The position numbers and the translations under genes were made by a program. A stretch of DNA of 61,951 nt from a virus, in IMG/VR virus record IMGVR_UViG_3300017971_000301, positions 1-61,951 of that record. One strand, given 5' to 3'. Under the pieces are notes generated by a model that ran no database searches, was not told where the DNA came from, and worked only from the letters and a program-made list of their open reading frames with translations. Position 1 is the stretch's first letter, and every line of letters starts with the position of its first letter. Below, piece by piece: positions 14,286-23,000 of this stretch.

Positions 14286-14788
14286 ATCGATTAGACAAAC
14301 ATGAATGCTTTATGGGAATTGCCCGACTGATCGCGGGTAGATCAGCTTGTCTTCATCAACAAGTAGGAGCTGTTTTGATCAACCAGAATAACCACATCTT
14401 AGCTGCGGCCTATAATGGCCCGTCGGTCGGTGTTCCTCATTGCACAAAAGAAACCTGTCTCCGGAAAAATATTGGAAGTGGACAGGAAATTGGAACATGC
14501 TATGCCGCCCATGCAGAGATGAATGCAGTTCTTCAATGTCGAGACCCATATTCAATTGTGGTTGCCTACGTTACCCTGGAGCCTTGCCTAATGTGCACTG
14601 CCATTTTACTTAACACATCCTGTAAAGTCATAATATACGATAAGAAATACGCGGGATCAGGAAAGGAAATATGGAAAAAGCAAAACAGATTATGGGTGCC
14701 TTTCAGTCAACTATGTTCAAACCCGAAAGTGATTGGAAATTACCTGAGAGCCTACCCCGACTCTCCGATGCCAAAGCTATCGGATTAG
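14282..14788 (+). CDS. dCMP deaminase, 168 aa
   Basis: Zinc-dependent cytidine/deoxycytidylate deaminase motifs HAEMNA (residues 77-82) and EPCLMC (100-105) are intact, with the proton-shuttling Glu79. It converts dCMP to dUMP for dTMP synthesis and would compete with or balance the predicted dCMP hydroxymethylase. The frame continues 118 bases into the DNA polymerase gene, an unusually long overlap, so the last 40 residues may be dispensable. Usual family length is about 150-190. Confidence 0.88.
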   Translation: MNRLDKHECFMGIARLIAGRSACLHQQVGAVLINQNNHILAAAYNGPSVGVPHCTKETCLRKNIGSGQEIGTCYAAHAEMNAVLQCRDPYSIVVAYVTLEPCLMCTAILLNTSCKVIIYDKKYAGSGKEIWKKQNRLWVPFSQLCSNPKVIGNYLRAYPDSPMPKLSD

Positions 14789-16587
14789 ACATAGAAACGA
14801 AAGACCCGGATCTAAAAAGCAAAGGACCCGGCGTCAGAAGAAATGATAGTCATATTCTCGGAATATCTGTCGCAATTCCTGAGGGGGATAGTTGGTATCT
14901 TCCCTTCGGTCATTTGAGTGGAAAACAGTTTTCAAAAGATGTTATTCTCAGATGGGCCCGTGATGAGCTGTGCCGGCCTAATCAGCCTAAGGTAGGTACC
15001 AACCTTCTATATGATCTAGATTGGCTATATGGAGCGTCTGTAGAAGTCTCAGGACCATTCTACGACATCCAGGTAGCAGAACCCCTTATCAATGAGAATC
15101 GACCTAAATACTCCCTGGATACCTTGGCGCAAATATATCTGGGAGTTCACAAGAATGAAGCCCTGATAAAAGAAGCAACAGTACAATGGAAAGGGGACGC
15201 ACAAGCCCATCTGTGGAAACTGCCGCCAGAACTTGTTGGGCCGTATGCTGAAGCTGACGCCTTGCAACCAATCCAGATATTCAGAAAACAATGGAAACTG
15301 CTCCAGAGGGATGATTTAGTCGATCTGTTCCAGTTAGAAACAGAACTAATTCCATTGTTACTAAGAATGAGACAGCGGGGAGTTCGAATTGATGTTCTGA
15401 AACTGGAACAGGTTATTGAACAAAAAGAGAAAGAACTAAAGCAAATAAAAGAAGAACTAAAGGGCGTGGATCCTTGGTCAAATCAATCCTTGGCTAAGCT
15501 ATTCGATAATGAGAAGATTCCATATGAACTAACCGCAGCCGGAAACCCCTCGTTTCAACAACAATGGCTTAATCGACAGCAACACCCCATAGCCAAGAAG
15601 ATCGTTCACTACAGAAAGACAGACAAGTTTATTGGAACATTCCTGAAAGGATCCATTCGGGATATGTTAATCAGGGACCGGATTCATTGCCAGTTCAACC
15701 AACTAAAATCCGACGACGGGGGAACCGTGACGGGTCGATTTAGTTCCTCAAATCCAAACCTGCAATTCATTCCAAATAGAGACAAGGAGTTGGGCCCTCT
15801 AGTTCGGTCCCTGTTTATTCCAGATGAAGAAGAAGATTGGGGGCGGGCTGACTATAGTCAAATCGAAATTAGAATTCTAGTTCATTATGCAATGGGACCG
15901 GGAGCAGAAGATATTCGAGTGGCCTACAGAAACGATCCTCGATTAGATTATCATGACTGGTGTGCCAAACGAGCAAACGTGGATCGAAAGAAAGCAAAGA
16001 CCATCAACTTCGGTTTGATCTATGGAATGGGTGCTTACAAACTGGCGGATCAACTGAATGTTCCTGTTGAGGATGCTAAAAGTTTTATAGAAATGTATTA
16101 CAAGCAACTTCTCTTTTTGAGGAAAACTTTAACAACGGCCACTGCTAAAGCATCCAGTAAGGGGTATGTCAAAACGATTTTGGGCCGCCGGCGTAGGTTC
16201 AATTTGTGGGAACCGAAAGACAGAGACCTTGTGGGATTAGTCAAAGCCAGAGAAGACAAAGAACGAGTCCTTCGAGAAGTAAAGGAGTATGGCAGCTTCG
16301 GTGTTCAACGATCAGGAACCTACAAAGCATTCAATGCAATCGATCAGGGAACAGCAGCCGATATAATGAAAAAGGCCATGGTAGACATCCAGAAGAGCGG
16401 GATATGTGACGTTCTCGGAGCACCTTTACTAACTATACACGATGAATTGGATTGGACTATACCGAGAACAAAAGAGAGCAAGGAGGCTTTCCAGGAATCA
16501 GTTCACCTAATGGAACAGACCATACCTCTAAAGATACCAGTTATTGTTGAATCTGATATAGGAAAGAATTGGAGCGAGGTGAAATGA
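14671..16587 (+). CDS. Family A DNA polymerase with 3'-5' exonuclease domain, 638 aa
   Basis: The exonuclease domain shows Exo I LDIETK (Asp40, Glu42), Exo II NLLYDLDWL and Exo III YAEADALQP. The polymerase domain has TGRFSSSNPNLQ, motif A ADYSQIEIR, motif B KTINFGLIYGMG and motif C IHDELDW. Phe is kept at the position that discriminates against dideoxynucleotides. No 5'-3' exonuclease domain is present, as usual for phage replicative PolA enzymes. ATG 14671 follows GGAAAGGAAAT and lies inside the deaminase frame. It is the replicative polymerase of this phage. Confidence 0.95.
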   Translation: MEKAKQIMGAFQSTMFKPESDWKLPESLPRLSDAKAIGLDIETKDPDLKSKGPGVRRNDSHILGISVAIPEGDSWYLPFGHLSGKQFSKDVILRWARDELCRPNQPKVGTNLLYDLDWLYGASVEVSGPFYDIQVAEPLINENRPKYSLDTLAQIYLGVHKNEALIKEATVQWKGDAQAHLWKLPPELVGPYAEADALQPIQIFRKQWKLLQRDDLVDLFQLETELIPLLLRMRQRGVRIDVLKLEQVIEQKEKELKQIKEELKGVDPWSNQSLAKLFDNEKIPYELTAAGNPSFQQQWLNRQQHPIAKKIVHYRKTDKFIGTFLKGSIRDMLIRDRIHCQFNQLKSDDGGTVTGRFSSSNPNLQFIPNRDKELGPLVRSLFIPDEEEDWGRADYSQIEIRILVHYAMGPGAEDIRVAYRNDPRLDYHDWCAKRANVDRKKAKTINFGLIYGMGAYKLADQLNVPVEDAKSFIEMYYKQLLFLRKTLTTATAKASSKGYVKTILGRRRRFNLWEPKDRDLVGLVKAREDKERVLREVKEYGSFGVQRSGTYKAFNAIDQGTAADIMKKAMVDIQKSGICDVLGAPLLTIHDELDWTIPRTKESKEAFQESVHLMEQTIPLKIPVIVESDIGKNWSEVK

Positions 16588-17015
16588 GCAGCGAATCAGG
16601 CTTATGGAAGACCCTTAGTAAAAGAATGAAAAAGGAATGGGTAGCCGATCGAATCGAATGTGTTTCTCTGGCCGGCGTTCCAGATGTTTACTTCACAACT
16701 AACAGTGGGATTATGGGATGGCTAGAATTGAAATACGCCCATGAATGGCCAAAGAGACAGAACACAGTTCTACGACTTAACCATTTCACCACTGAGCAAC
16801 GAAACTGGATTCGAAAACATGGGAAACAAGGTGCCCGAGTTTTTCTATTATTACAGGTTGATCGGGATTATCTTCTTTTCAGCCATTCCGAATGCAATGT
16901 GGTTGGAAAAACAAGCAAGAGAATCCTATTTAGGAATAGTATTGGTCATTGGTATAACTCCATGAATATTAATGATTTGTTACACATACTGGAGAACCAT
17001 TATGAGAATTTGTAG
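16584..17015 (+). CDS. VRR-NUC-type PD-(D/E)xK nuclease, 143 aa
   Basis: ATG 16584 overlaps the polymerase stop (ATGA) and follows GCGAGGTGAA; a TTG 15 bases upstream is less likely. GVPDVYF followed by GWLELKYA gives the conserved D and the E-x-K of the VRR-NUC nuclease fold, common next to phage polymerases and helicases. A role in processing branched DNA or Holliday junctions is the usual proposal for the family. Confidence 0.78.
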   Translation: MSSESGLWKTLSKRMKKEWVADRIECVSLAGVPDVYFTTNSGIMGWLELKYAHEWPKRQNTVLRLNHFTTEQRNWIRKHGKQGARVFLLLQVDRDYLLFSHSECNVVGKTSKRILFRNSIGHWYNSMNINDLLHILENHYENL

Positions 17016-17304
17016 CTTGTGCAACAAAGAGAGTCATTGTATTCAATTATCATCAGGAATCTGGATCTGTCCAACATGTAAAGTGATAAAGGATGCTGTG
17101 ACCCAATCCATATCTGATGATCAAGAACAACAGCATCCTCGATATCTATTATTTAGATGTAAACACTGTAACGATGAGCTGGTTTTCCCTGTAAACCCTG
17201 CTTGGGAATTCCAGTTCATTGGATTAGTCCAAGCCCGTCACAAGTGTGGACGAGTTCTAACTATTGGTTACTATCCTGGCATATGGACGCAGAAAAAAGG
17301 CTAA
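17002..17304 (+). CDS. Zinc-ribbon protein, 100 aa, last rightward gene before the late region
   Basis: Two zinc knuckles are seen: CSLC with CPTC in the first 35 residues, and CKHC with a later CGR near residues 53-85. ATG 17002 follows GGAGAACCATT; the longer frame to 16972 overlaps the nuclease. It ends 4 bases from the convergent holin gene. Function unknown. Confidence 0.65.
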   Translation: MRICSLCNKESHCIQLSSGIWICPTCKVIKDAVTQSISDDQEQQHPRYLLFRCKHCNDELVFPVNPAWEFQFIGLVQARHKCGRVLTIGYYPGIWTQKKG

Positions 17305-17322
17305 CGAACTATTTTGTTAGTT
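17303..17322. terminator. Weak bidirectional stem-loop between convergent operons
   Basis: AACGAAC and GTTAGTT pair with one mismatch around TATTTT, with an A-run on one side. It overlaps the stop codons of the two converging genes. A modest hairpin, so termination is only suggested. Confidence 0.35.
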
Positions 17323-17824
17323 TCGGCGGCGCCAGAGCCCTATCACCAAACCACCAGGTCGTCGCAGTAGATGCACAGAAAAATACTGTATAAACCATAT
17401 ATCGAACTAATTGGATAACCTGCTCAGGTTCTAGTATTTCATCTGGGTTTCTAACAAGTGATCTGAAAACGATCAAAGCTAAGATCCAGAGAGCAATAGT
17501 AAGAAAAGGCCTAAAACAGGCTTTGAAATCATTGACCCACATATGAACCGGCCCGATCGCAGTATCAGCCTTAATTGACTCCAGCATTCCTTCTTGCGAT
17601 CCCTGTAAGGTCACCAGTTCCCGTTCGTCCTCTGTTTCCTGAGCCCTGGATTCCATCTGTAGTTTATGTAGATTCTCCTCATGAGACCATTTCTTTTCTT
17701 CGAACTCCCGATCAGCCTTTTGTTGTTTGCCTTTGAAGAACCCACTGACTAAGCTGCCAAGGACTCCAAGGACTCCACCCGAACCGGCTGCGACCAAGCC
17801 TTCAAGAAGCGTTCCCCAATCCAT
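17309..17824 (-). CDS. Holin, 3-TM gene-transfer-agent-like type, 171 aa
   Basis: Start MDWGTLLEGLVAAGSGG is chosen because AAAGGAGCAAAGG precedes it. The glycine-rich N-terminal hydrophobic segment, a charged coiled-coil middle (about 35-85), then two membrane segments (FLTIALWILALIVF and VRYMVYTVFFCAS) match the 3-TM holin family with a long cytoplasmic loop. It overlaps the endolysin gene by 76 bases. It would form the membrane lesion that releases the endolysin. Confidence 0.7.
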   Translation of the reverse strand: MDWGTLLEGLVAAGSGGVLGVLGSLVSGFFKGKQQKADREFEEKKWSHEENLHKLQMESRAQETEDERELVTLQGSQEGMLESIKADTAIGPVHMWVNDFKACFRPFLTIALWILALIVFRSLVRNPDEILEPEQVIQLVRYMVYTVFFCASTATTWWFGDRALAPPKLTK

Positions 17825-18222
17825 AATACCTTTGCTCCTTTCGCATACCAAACTCTTCCGGGTCTGGTATCCACATGTAGAAAAGTTCTATAAAAACCAA
17901 ACGAACGAAACCCACCTTTTCTTGCTGCAAGTAACAGATCGAATCGATTATGAGACCCGATATGTATATCAAATGCAATTAGTTTATGTTCGGATCTTGG
18001 TGCACCCCCAATCAAATAATTGTGTAGCCAACACCTATGCCCACTATTCAGCTTTATAGGACGATTCAGAATATACCTTGTTCGCTGTAGACAATCCATT
18101 GCATATTCATTCAGATAGAATTCTCCACAATGAGGACAAGCTAAGTTTGGATCGCTTCTAAAATTGAAATTCGGCCAACGCCAAATCTTCTCAGGAACTT
18201 GACTATAGTGTTCAAATATCAT
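17749..18222 (-). CDS. M15-family peptidase endolysin, 157 aa
   Basis: Contains LACPHCGEFYLN, DCLQRTR, SGHRCWLHN, GGAPRSEHKLIAFDI and HVDTRPGR. The SxHxxxxAxD-type metal site and terminal HVD are those of peptidase M15_3 (D-Ala-D-Ala or L-Ala-D-Glu peptidases) used by many phages as endolysins. It cleaves peptide bonds in peptidoglycan. No signal peptide, so it depends on the overlapping holin. Confidence 0.85.
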   Translation of the reverse strand: MIFEHYSQVPEKIWRWPNFNFRSDPNLACPHCGEFYLNEYAMDCLQRTRYILNRPIKLNSGHRCWLHNYLIGGAPRSEHKLIAFDIHIGSHNRFDLLLAARKGGFRSFGFYRTFLHVDTRPGRVWYAKGAKVLWIGERFLKAWSQPVRVESLESLAA

Positions 18223-18557
18223 TTTTCTAATATGAACCTTTCCAGTTTATCGGACAACATTTTATAATAATCTAATGCCCGTTCTGTCTCCTTGGTTAAG
18301 TTCTCTTTCAAATTACCAATATCTCTCGTCTGTTCCGCAGCACATTTATCCAGTTTATGAACTATCTCGAGAATCGTGTCTAACTTCTCAGTGAACGTTA
18401 TTTGAACAGATTTGAGCTCCTCCTTTTTAGCATACATTGAGTTAGCGTTCCAAGCAAATCCAAGTAGACCAAGAATAAGTGTAGCAGCAACAGTAGTAGC
18501 AACTCCTTTTAACCAGGCGTATCGGTCCGATTTACGATTTCTTGGTAACGTAGACAT
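18219..18557 (-). CDS. Membrane-anchored coiled-coil protein, spanin- or holin-like, 112 aa
   Basis: ATG 18557 is preferred over 18563 because the AAAGG site is better spaced. A short basic N-terminus precedes one transmembrane helix (VAATLILGLLGFAW), followed by a long coiled coil with a single cysteine. Topology N-in with a periplasmic helical domain fits an i-spanin, and it sits in the lysis cluster. No partner outer-membrane spanin is evident, so this is tentative. Confidence 0.5.
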   Translation of the reverse strand: MSTLPRNRKSDRYAWLKGVATTVAATLILGLLGFAWNANSMYAKKEELKSVQITFTEKLDTILEIVHKLDKCAAEQTRDIGNLKENLTKETERALDYYKMLSDKLERFILEK

Positions 18558-18600
18558 ATCCATCCTTTTAAAGACATCCTTGTCGTTTGTTCAGACCATC

Positions 18601-19134
18601 CTAGTCTGTTTTGGGGTTCTTCTTCGGATTCTCGATTTCCCTAATCTCTTTTGCGGTTTGTCGCCAATCGAAAATCCATGCTGAACCAGAAAAGTCCGCT
18701 TCACTACAACCCTCAAAATCATCCATTGGCAATAATGGTTTAGTGACAACAATACCAGAATTCTGTTCAGTCAATTCCATCAATTCTTCATATGCCTCAG
18801 GATTGTTCTTTCGATTGATAACCTTCTGATATTGGACTTTTTCAGCATCATCAGGATCAGATGGAACTTCTCCCTCTCGATCAAACAGATCTTTCTTTGT
18901 TTCAGCATAAGCTTTAGCTTCAGGTGAATCAGACAAAAGCAATGTGACCTGAAAGATCTTGTGCTTGTTAGCTGCCGATGGAGATTTGGAATTTCGAATG
19001 TTTGAAATGGCCGTGGATGCGAAATAATTTTCTAACATCTGATTCGTAATCTCCACATCATTCGGATTTCCAGCAACCTTATTTCGAATTTCGATCTTTT
19101 CCTCTTCCTTTACTTCTGGTGTGTCTTCTGGCAT
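18601..19134 (-). CDS. Hypothetical acidic protein, 177 aa
   Basis: Good ribosome-binding site (TAAGGAGGCTAATC). Very acidic N-terminus (PEDTPEVKEEEKIEI), helical middle, no recognised domain. It lies between the lysis genes and a glycosyltransferase in the late operon. Unknown role. Confidence 0.6.
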   Translation of the reverse strand: MPEDTPEVKEEEKIEIRNKVAGNPNDVEITNQMLENYFASTAISNIRNSKSPSAANKHKIFQVTLLLSDSPEAKAYAETKKDLFDREGEVPSDPDDAEKVQYQKVINRKNNPEAYEELMELTEQNSGIVVTKPLLPMDDFEGCSEADFSGSAWIFDWRQTAKEIREIENPKKNPKTD

Positions 19135-19145
19135 GATTAGCCTCC

Positions 19146-19808
19146 TTAATAAAGTTTATACTTCATATGTTTGACTCGAATATCCGGGTCAACCCAAATA
19201 TCGAATCCTTTGTTTTGTATGTCAACACAGAAAGAAGCGTCTTCATAAGCGAACTCGGAAATGTTTGGCCCTAGATCCAGCGTTGCATGACGAAACCAGG
19301 GATATGGCAAGGATTCCATAACCCCTTCCTTCATCGCGCAAAATCCCAAACCTGTCCATGGCGCATTGATTAGTTTTTCGCGTCGAGACACCTCTGGAAT
19401 AGTCATATGTTTCAGAGTACCATATTTCTCAAAGTAGCTTATGTCCCATTCTTTTCCAACAGACGTTCGCTCCCGTGCCTCAAAAGCATACCACCCAGAG
19501 ATAATATCCAGATCATGCTTGAATAGGCGTGTAACCTGATTGGGAATATAGACTGAGTCTGAATCGATCCAGAGAATCCAATCATAGGATATTCTCCCTT
19601 GAAAAGGTTTCTGATCCCTTCCACGATTCGATCTGCCACCCAAGCACAAATTCCTGGCATAGGCTATGCTGTCATTGTTGTATTTTCGTCTGTCAATCCA
19701 TTCGTACTCATCATCATGTCGATAAAGATACCGAACCAATCGGGTGAAACAATCTGTTGGTATCCCGAGAAAATGATTACCAGGACGACAGATCATGATT
19801 CTCTTCAT
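19146..19808 (-). CDS. GT-A glycosyltransferase, 220 aa
   Basis: WILWIDSDSVYIPNQ carries the DxD-type metal/nucleotide-sugar motif near residue 80. AYARNLCLGG and the later PWTGLGFCAMKEG, then YEDASFCVDIQNKG, follow the order of small family-2-like enzymes that phages carry. It would transfer a sugar from a nucleotide donor; the acceptor (virion protein, LPS or DNA) is unknown. It sits immediately downstream of the tail-fibre gene pair. Confidence 0.75.
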   Translation of the reverse strand: MKRIMICRPGNHFLGIPTDCFTRLVRYLYRHDDEYEWIDRRKYNNDSIAYARNLCLGGRSNRGRDQKPFQGRISYDWILWIDSDSVYIPNQVTRLFKHDLDIISGWYAFEARERTSVGKEWDISYFEKYGTLKHMTIPEVSRREKLINAPWTGLGFCAMKEGVMESLPYPWFRHATLDLGPNISEFAYEDASFCVDIQNKGFDIWVDPDIRVKHMKYKLY

Positions 19809-20086
19809 TATGGTTGAACCGTAGCTTCTAGTGCATTCTCCAGAGTCAAGTCGTAGAGATCACAAGCAGCAATCCTTTCAAGTATTTCGTCGCGGCGTAA
19901 CTCCAGATCAGCCTTTCGCGCTGCAATCGTTTCCCGAGTTATTTCCTCCACAACCTCCTCTTGATTGCTTTGACCAACGTTTTTGGTGTAAATCTGATAA
20001 TATCTTCCACGATATTTCTCAACAACGACACCAGGGTTGCTTTCCTCCAACAATTCCTTGAATGTCAACTCATCCATCATCTTCAT
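19808..20086 (-). CDS. Hypothetical helical protein next to tail fibre, 92 aa
   Basis: AAAGGAGGCCTAAA precedes ATG 20086. The N-terminal half is beta-rich; the C-terminal half is a coiled coil (ARKADLELRRDEILERI). Position right after the fibre gene fits a fibre chaperone or accessory protein, but no family is recognised. Confidence 0.55.
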   Translation of the reverse strand: MKMMDELTFKELLEESNPGVVVEKYRGRYYQIYTKNVGQSNQEEVVEEITRETIAARKADLELRRDEILERIAACDLYDLTLENALEATVQP

Positions 20087-20099
20087 TTTAGGCCTCCTT

Positions 20100-23000
20100 T
20101 CAAGTTTGAACGGACTGCGTCATTAGATCTATTTGAGCCTGCAACGCAGCAATTCTCGCAAGAGCATCATTGTATCGATCCAATGAATCTACTTCATTGG
20201 TTTTTTCCTGCTCCAGTCTTTGAATTTCCACAAGCATTGGTGTAATCAGTCCTTTGTAGTTTATTCCAATTGGTTTCGGAATCAAATTGCTACCATCGTG
20301 GCTATAATCAAAGTAAATTATCTCGGGTCGAATCAGAGCAACTTCATCAGCGAATAAACCGATTTCTTTTTCGCCATTACTGTAATCTAGATATTCAATA
20401 GTTCCATCGGCATATTCCAGTTTGGCCCGACGTTCATATTCATAGGGCTTTAATTGGTGTATCCAGGAAACGGACCCAAGTAAAACCTCATTCATTTTTG
20501 ATTCTCGAAGAGATGAGTCATATCCAAGTTCTCCTGAGTTGTTGATCTGAAGATCCCGCATCGTTTCCCCGCCCATATCATGACTATAAACGGCTGGCAT
20601 GGTAACATAGCCTGTTGAATCCGCCACAGATATTCTATGATTACCAGAATTGTCTCGAACATGAAAATCATCGTCACTAAATTTTCCAAGCAACCAGGAT
20701 TTCGCATGTCCTTTAATTGCCAAATAAACCCATGGATTAGCGTCTGCATCTGGTCCTTGAATTCTAATGTTTGCAGCTACTCCAGACGAAACAGTCGTTT
20801 CCACAAGAAGCTGAGTAGAAAATGTTCCATCATCCCTAACTGTTAACATATCCGTAGGAGTTTCATCCCCAATTCCAACAGCGCCATTGTATAGAGTCAT
20901 TAATATCTTCGCAGCGCCATAATCATAAATCTTCAGTGGATTACTGGAAGCATCTCCATCCATAAAGATTTTCCAACGATTGTTTCCCCCTTCATTGAAG
21001 AACAATTGTCCATCATAGCCGGTCAATGAATCAATAATAAATGAAGTAGTCGATGCAGCCAATGGTCCCGCAATGGTAAAACTTTGTGTAGCACAAACTA
21101 TATTTTGTGAGCTGTCGATATCAACGGCGCTCGATCCAGCAGTATACAATTGCAAAGAATCATCTGAGTTTAATCTAAGGATAGGACTTCCAGCTCCATA
21201 GTAAGCTGAGATATAGGCTAGAACATCGTCAGAATCAGATCCAAAGTATATACTTCCCCAATTCGCATCAGGAGTATAAATCGATATTCCACCCGGTCCA
21301 TTAGCCTCAATGACTAATTCATCAGCATTTGCAGAAGGAGAGATCGTCCCCGCAGACCCAGAATAGATATGAAGTAAATCGACCGGATTATTTGTGCCAA
21401 TGCCAACAAAACCAGAACCATCGATTCGAACTGCCTCCGCCCCAGCTCCAGTGAGTAATGCAAGTTCAAATGTTGCCACATTTGTTCCAATGGACAATAA
21501 TCCTCCGTCATAACTATACTGGATTCTTGCACCATCGTTATCGGTCGGCGATCCAAAGAAAATACTAGCTGTGTAAGCATCTGGTGTTAGTATACTCATG
21601 CCACCGTCCTGATTTCTTTCAACAACAAAATCATCAGCATCGGCGTGAGCAGTAACAGTTCCGGCAGAACCATTCATTACATGAAGTTTTCCATCCGGTG
21701 TAGTTGTTCCAATTCCAACATTCATTCCAGAAATATTAAAACCATCAAACGTGTCAAAATACAATTTATCATCATCCAAATCCATATAAATTCGGCCAAC
21801 ACTCGTATCCCCACTATCCCAAAACTCAACAAACATTTCGTTGTGCAAGTCGGCCGCACTTGTTTGAAATATGATTTTTGGATCTTGTCCACCATAAATA
21901 TGCAAAATACCTTGTGGACTAGCTGTTCCAATCCCCATATTGCCGCCTAATTCAAAATAAGCTCTAATAACTCCCCCTTGACCAATTTGAATATCATCAC
22001 CGCGACAACCAATATAAGGCGGATCAGGTTCTCCTAAACTTGTATCTTTGAATTCTATAAGAGAATCTTCATCAGAAGACTCAACACGAACTGGTGAATT
22101 AGAAGAACTTGATTGGTATATGTGAAGTTTCTTTACCGGCGTTGCTGTTCCGATCCCTACATCGGCTTCCAAATTAATATCCTGATCGAATGATGCAATT
22201 GTACCATTCCATTGAAAAGTGGCGTTTCCCCCGGTCGTTCTGCCAAGGATTAACTGCACGTTCGAATCATCCAAATCAGAGTTTATAGTAAAAGTATCTG
22301 ATGTGGTTCCTGTAGTAACAGAAGTCCCTGTTATAGTTCCATCAACGGTAAGGTCTCCGCTAAAGTGTCCATCCCCATAAACATCAAATGTATACGCGGG
22401 TGTTGTACCAATTCCTACTTGCTGAGAAGAATCAATATATATCGCCAATGATGTTGCTGTAGTTATTGATATACTATTGTCAGAATTAAGATGAACCTGA
22501 GGACTACCGCTATCATAGTAAGCTGCAAGATACCCAATGTTATCGTCAGAAGCACACCCAAAATATATGTTTCCCCAATAAGCATCTGGTGTGTAAATGG
22601 ACATTCCTCCATGTCCACTTGCCTCTAAAATCAGCTCATCTGCTAATGCCGAAGGAGATATTGATCCCGCAGATCCAGATTGAACGTGAAGATTACCCAA
22701 AGGAGCTATTAATCCCCCCATACCAATAAGTCCTGTGGCAGCTTCAATGAAAAACCAATCTTTGCTCCCAGCGTCATAATCTCTGACTCTAAAGTCGGTA
22801 CTCCCATGCATTCCCCAAGACCACCCTTGACCTCCGCCTCGAAGAGATAAATGAACCCATGGTTGTGGGTCAGTTAAAGGACCTTCAATCAACATTGCCG
22901 CTGCATAAGTAGTGAAATGCGGTTGATATATATGAATCTGAAACTCTGATCCATCTAAATCCCAAACATGAAGACAGGAATCAGGCGCAGTGGTACCAAT

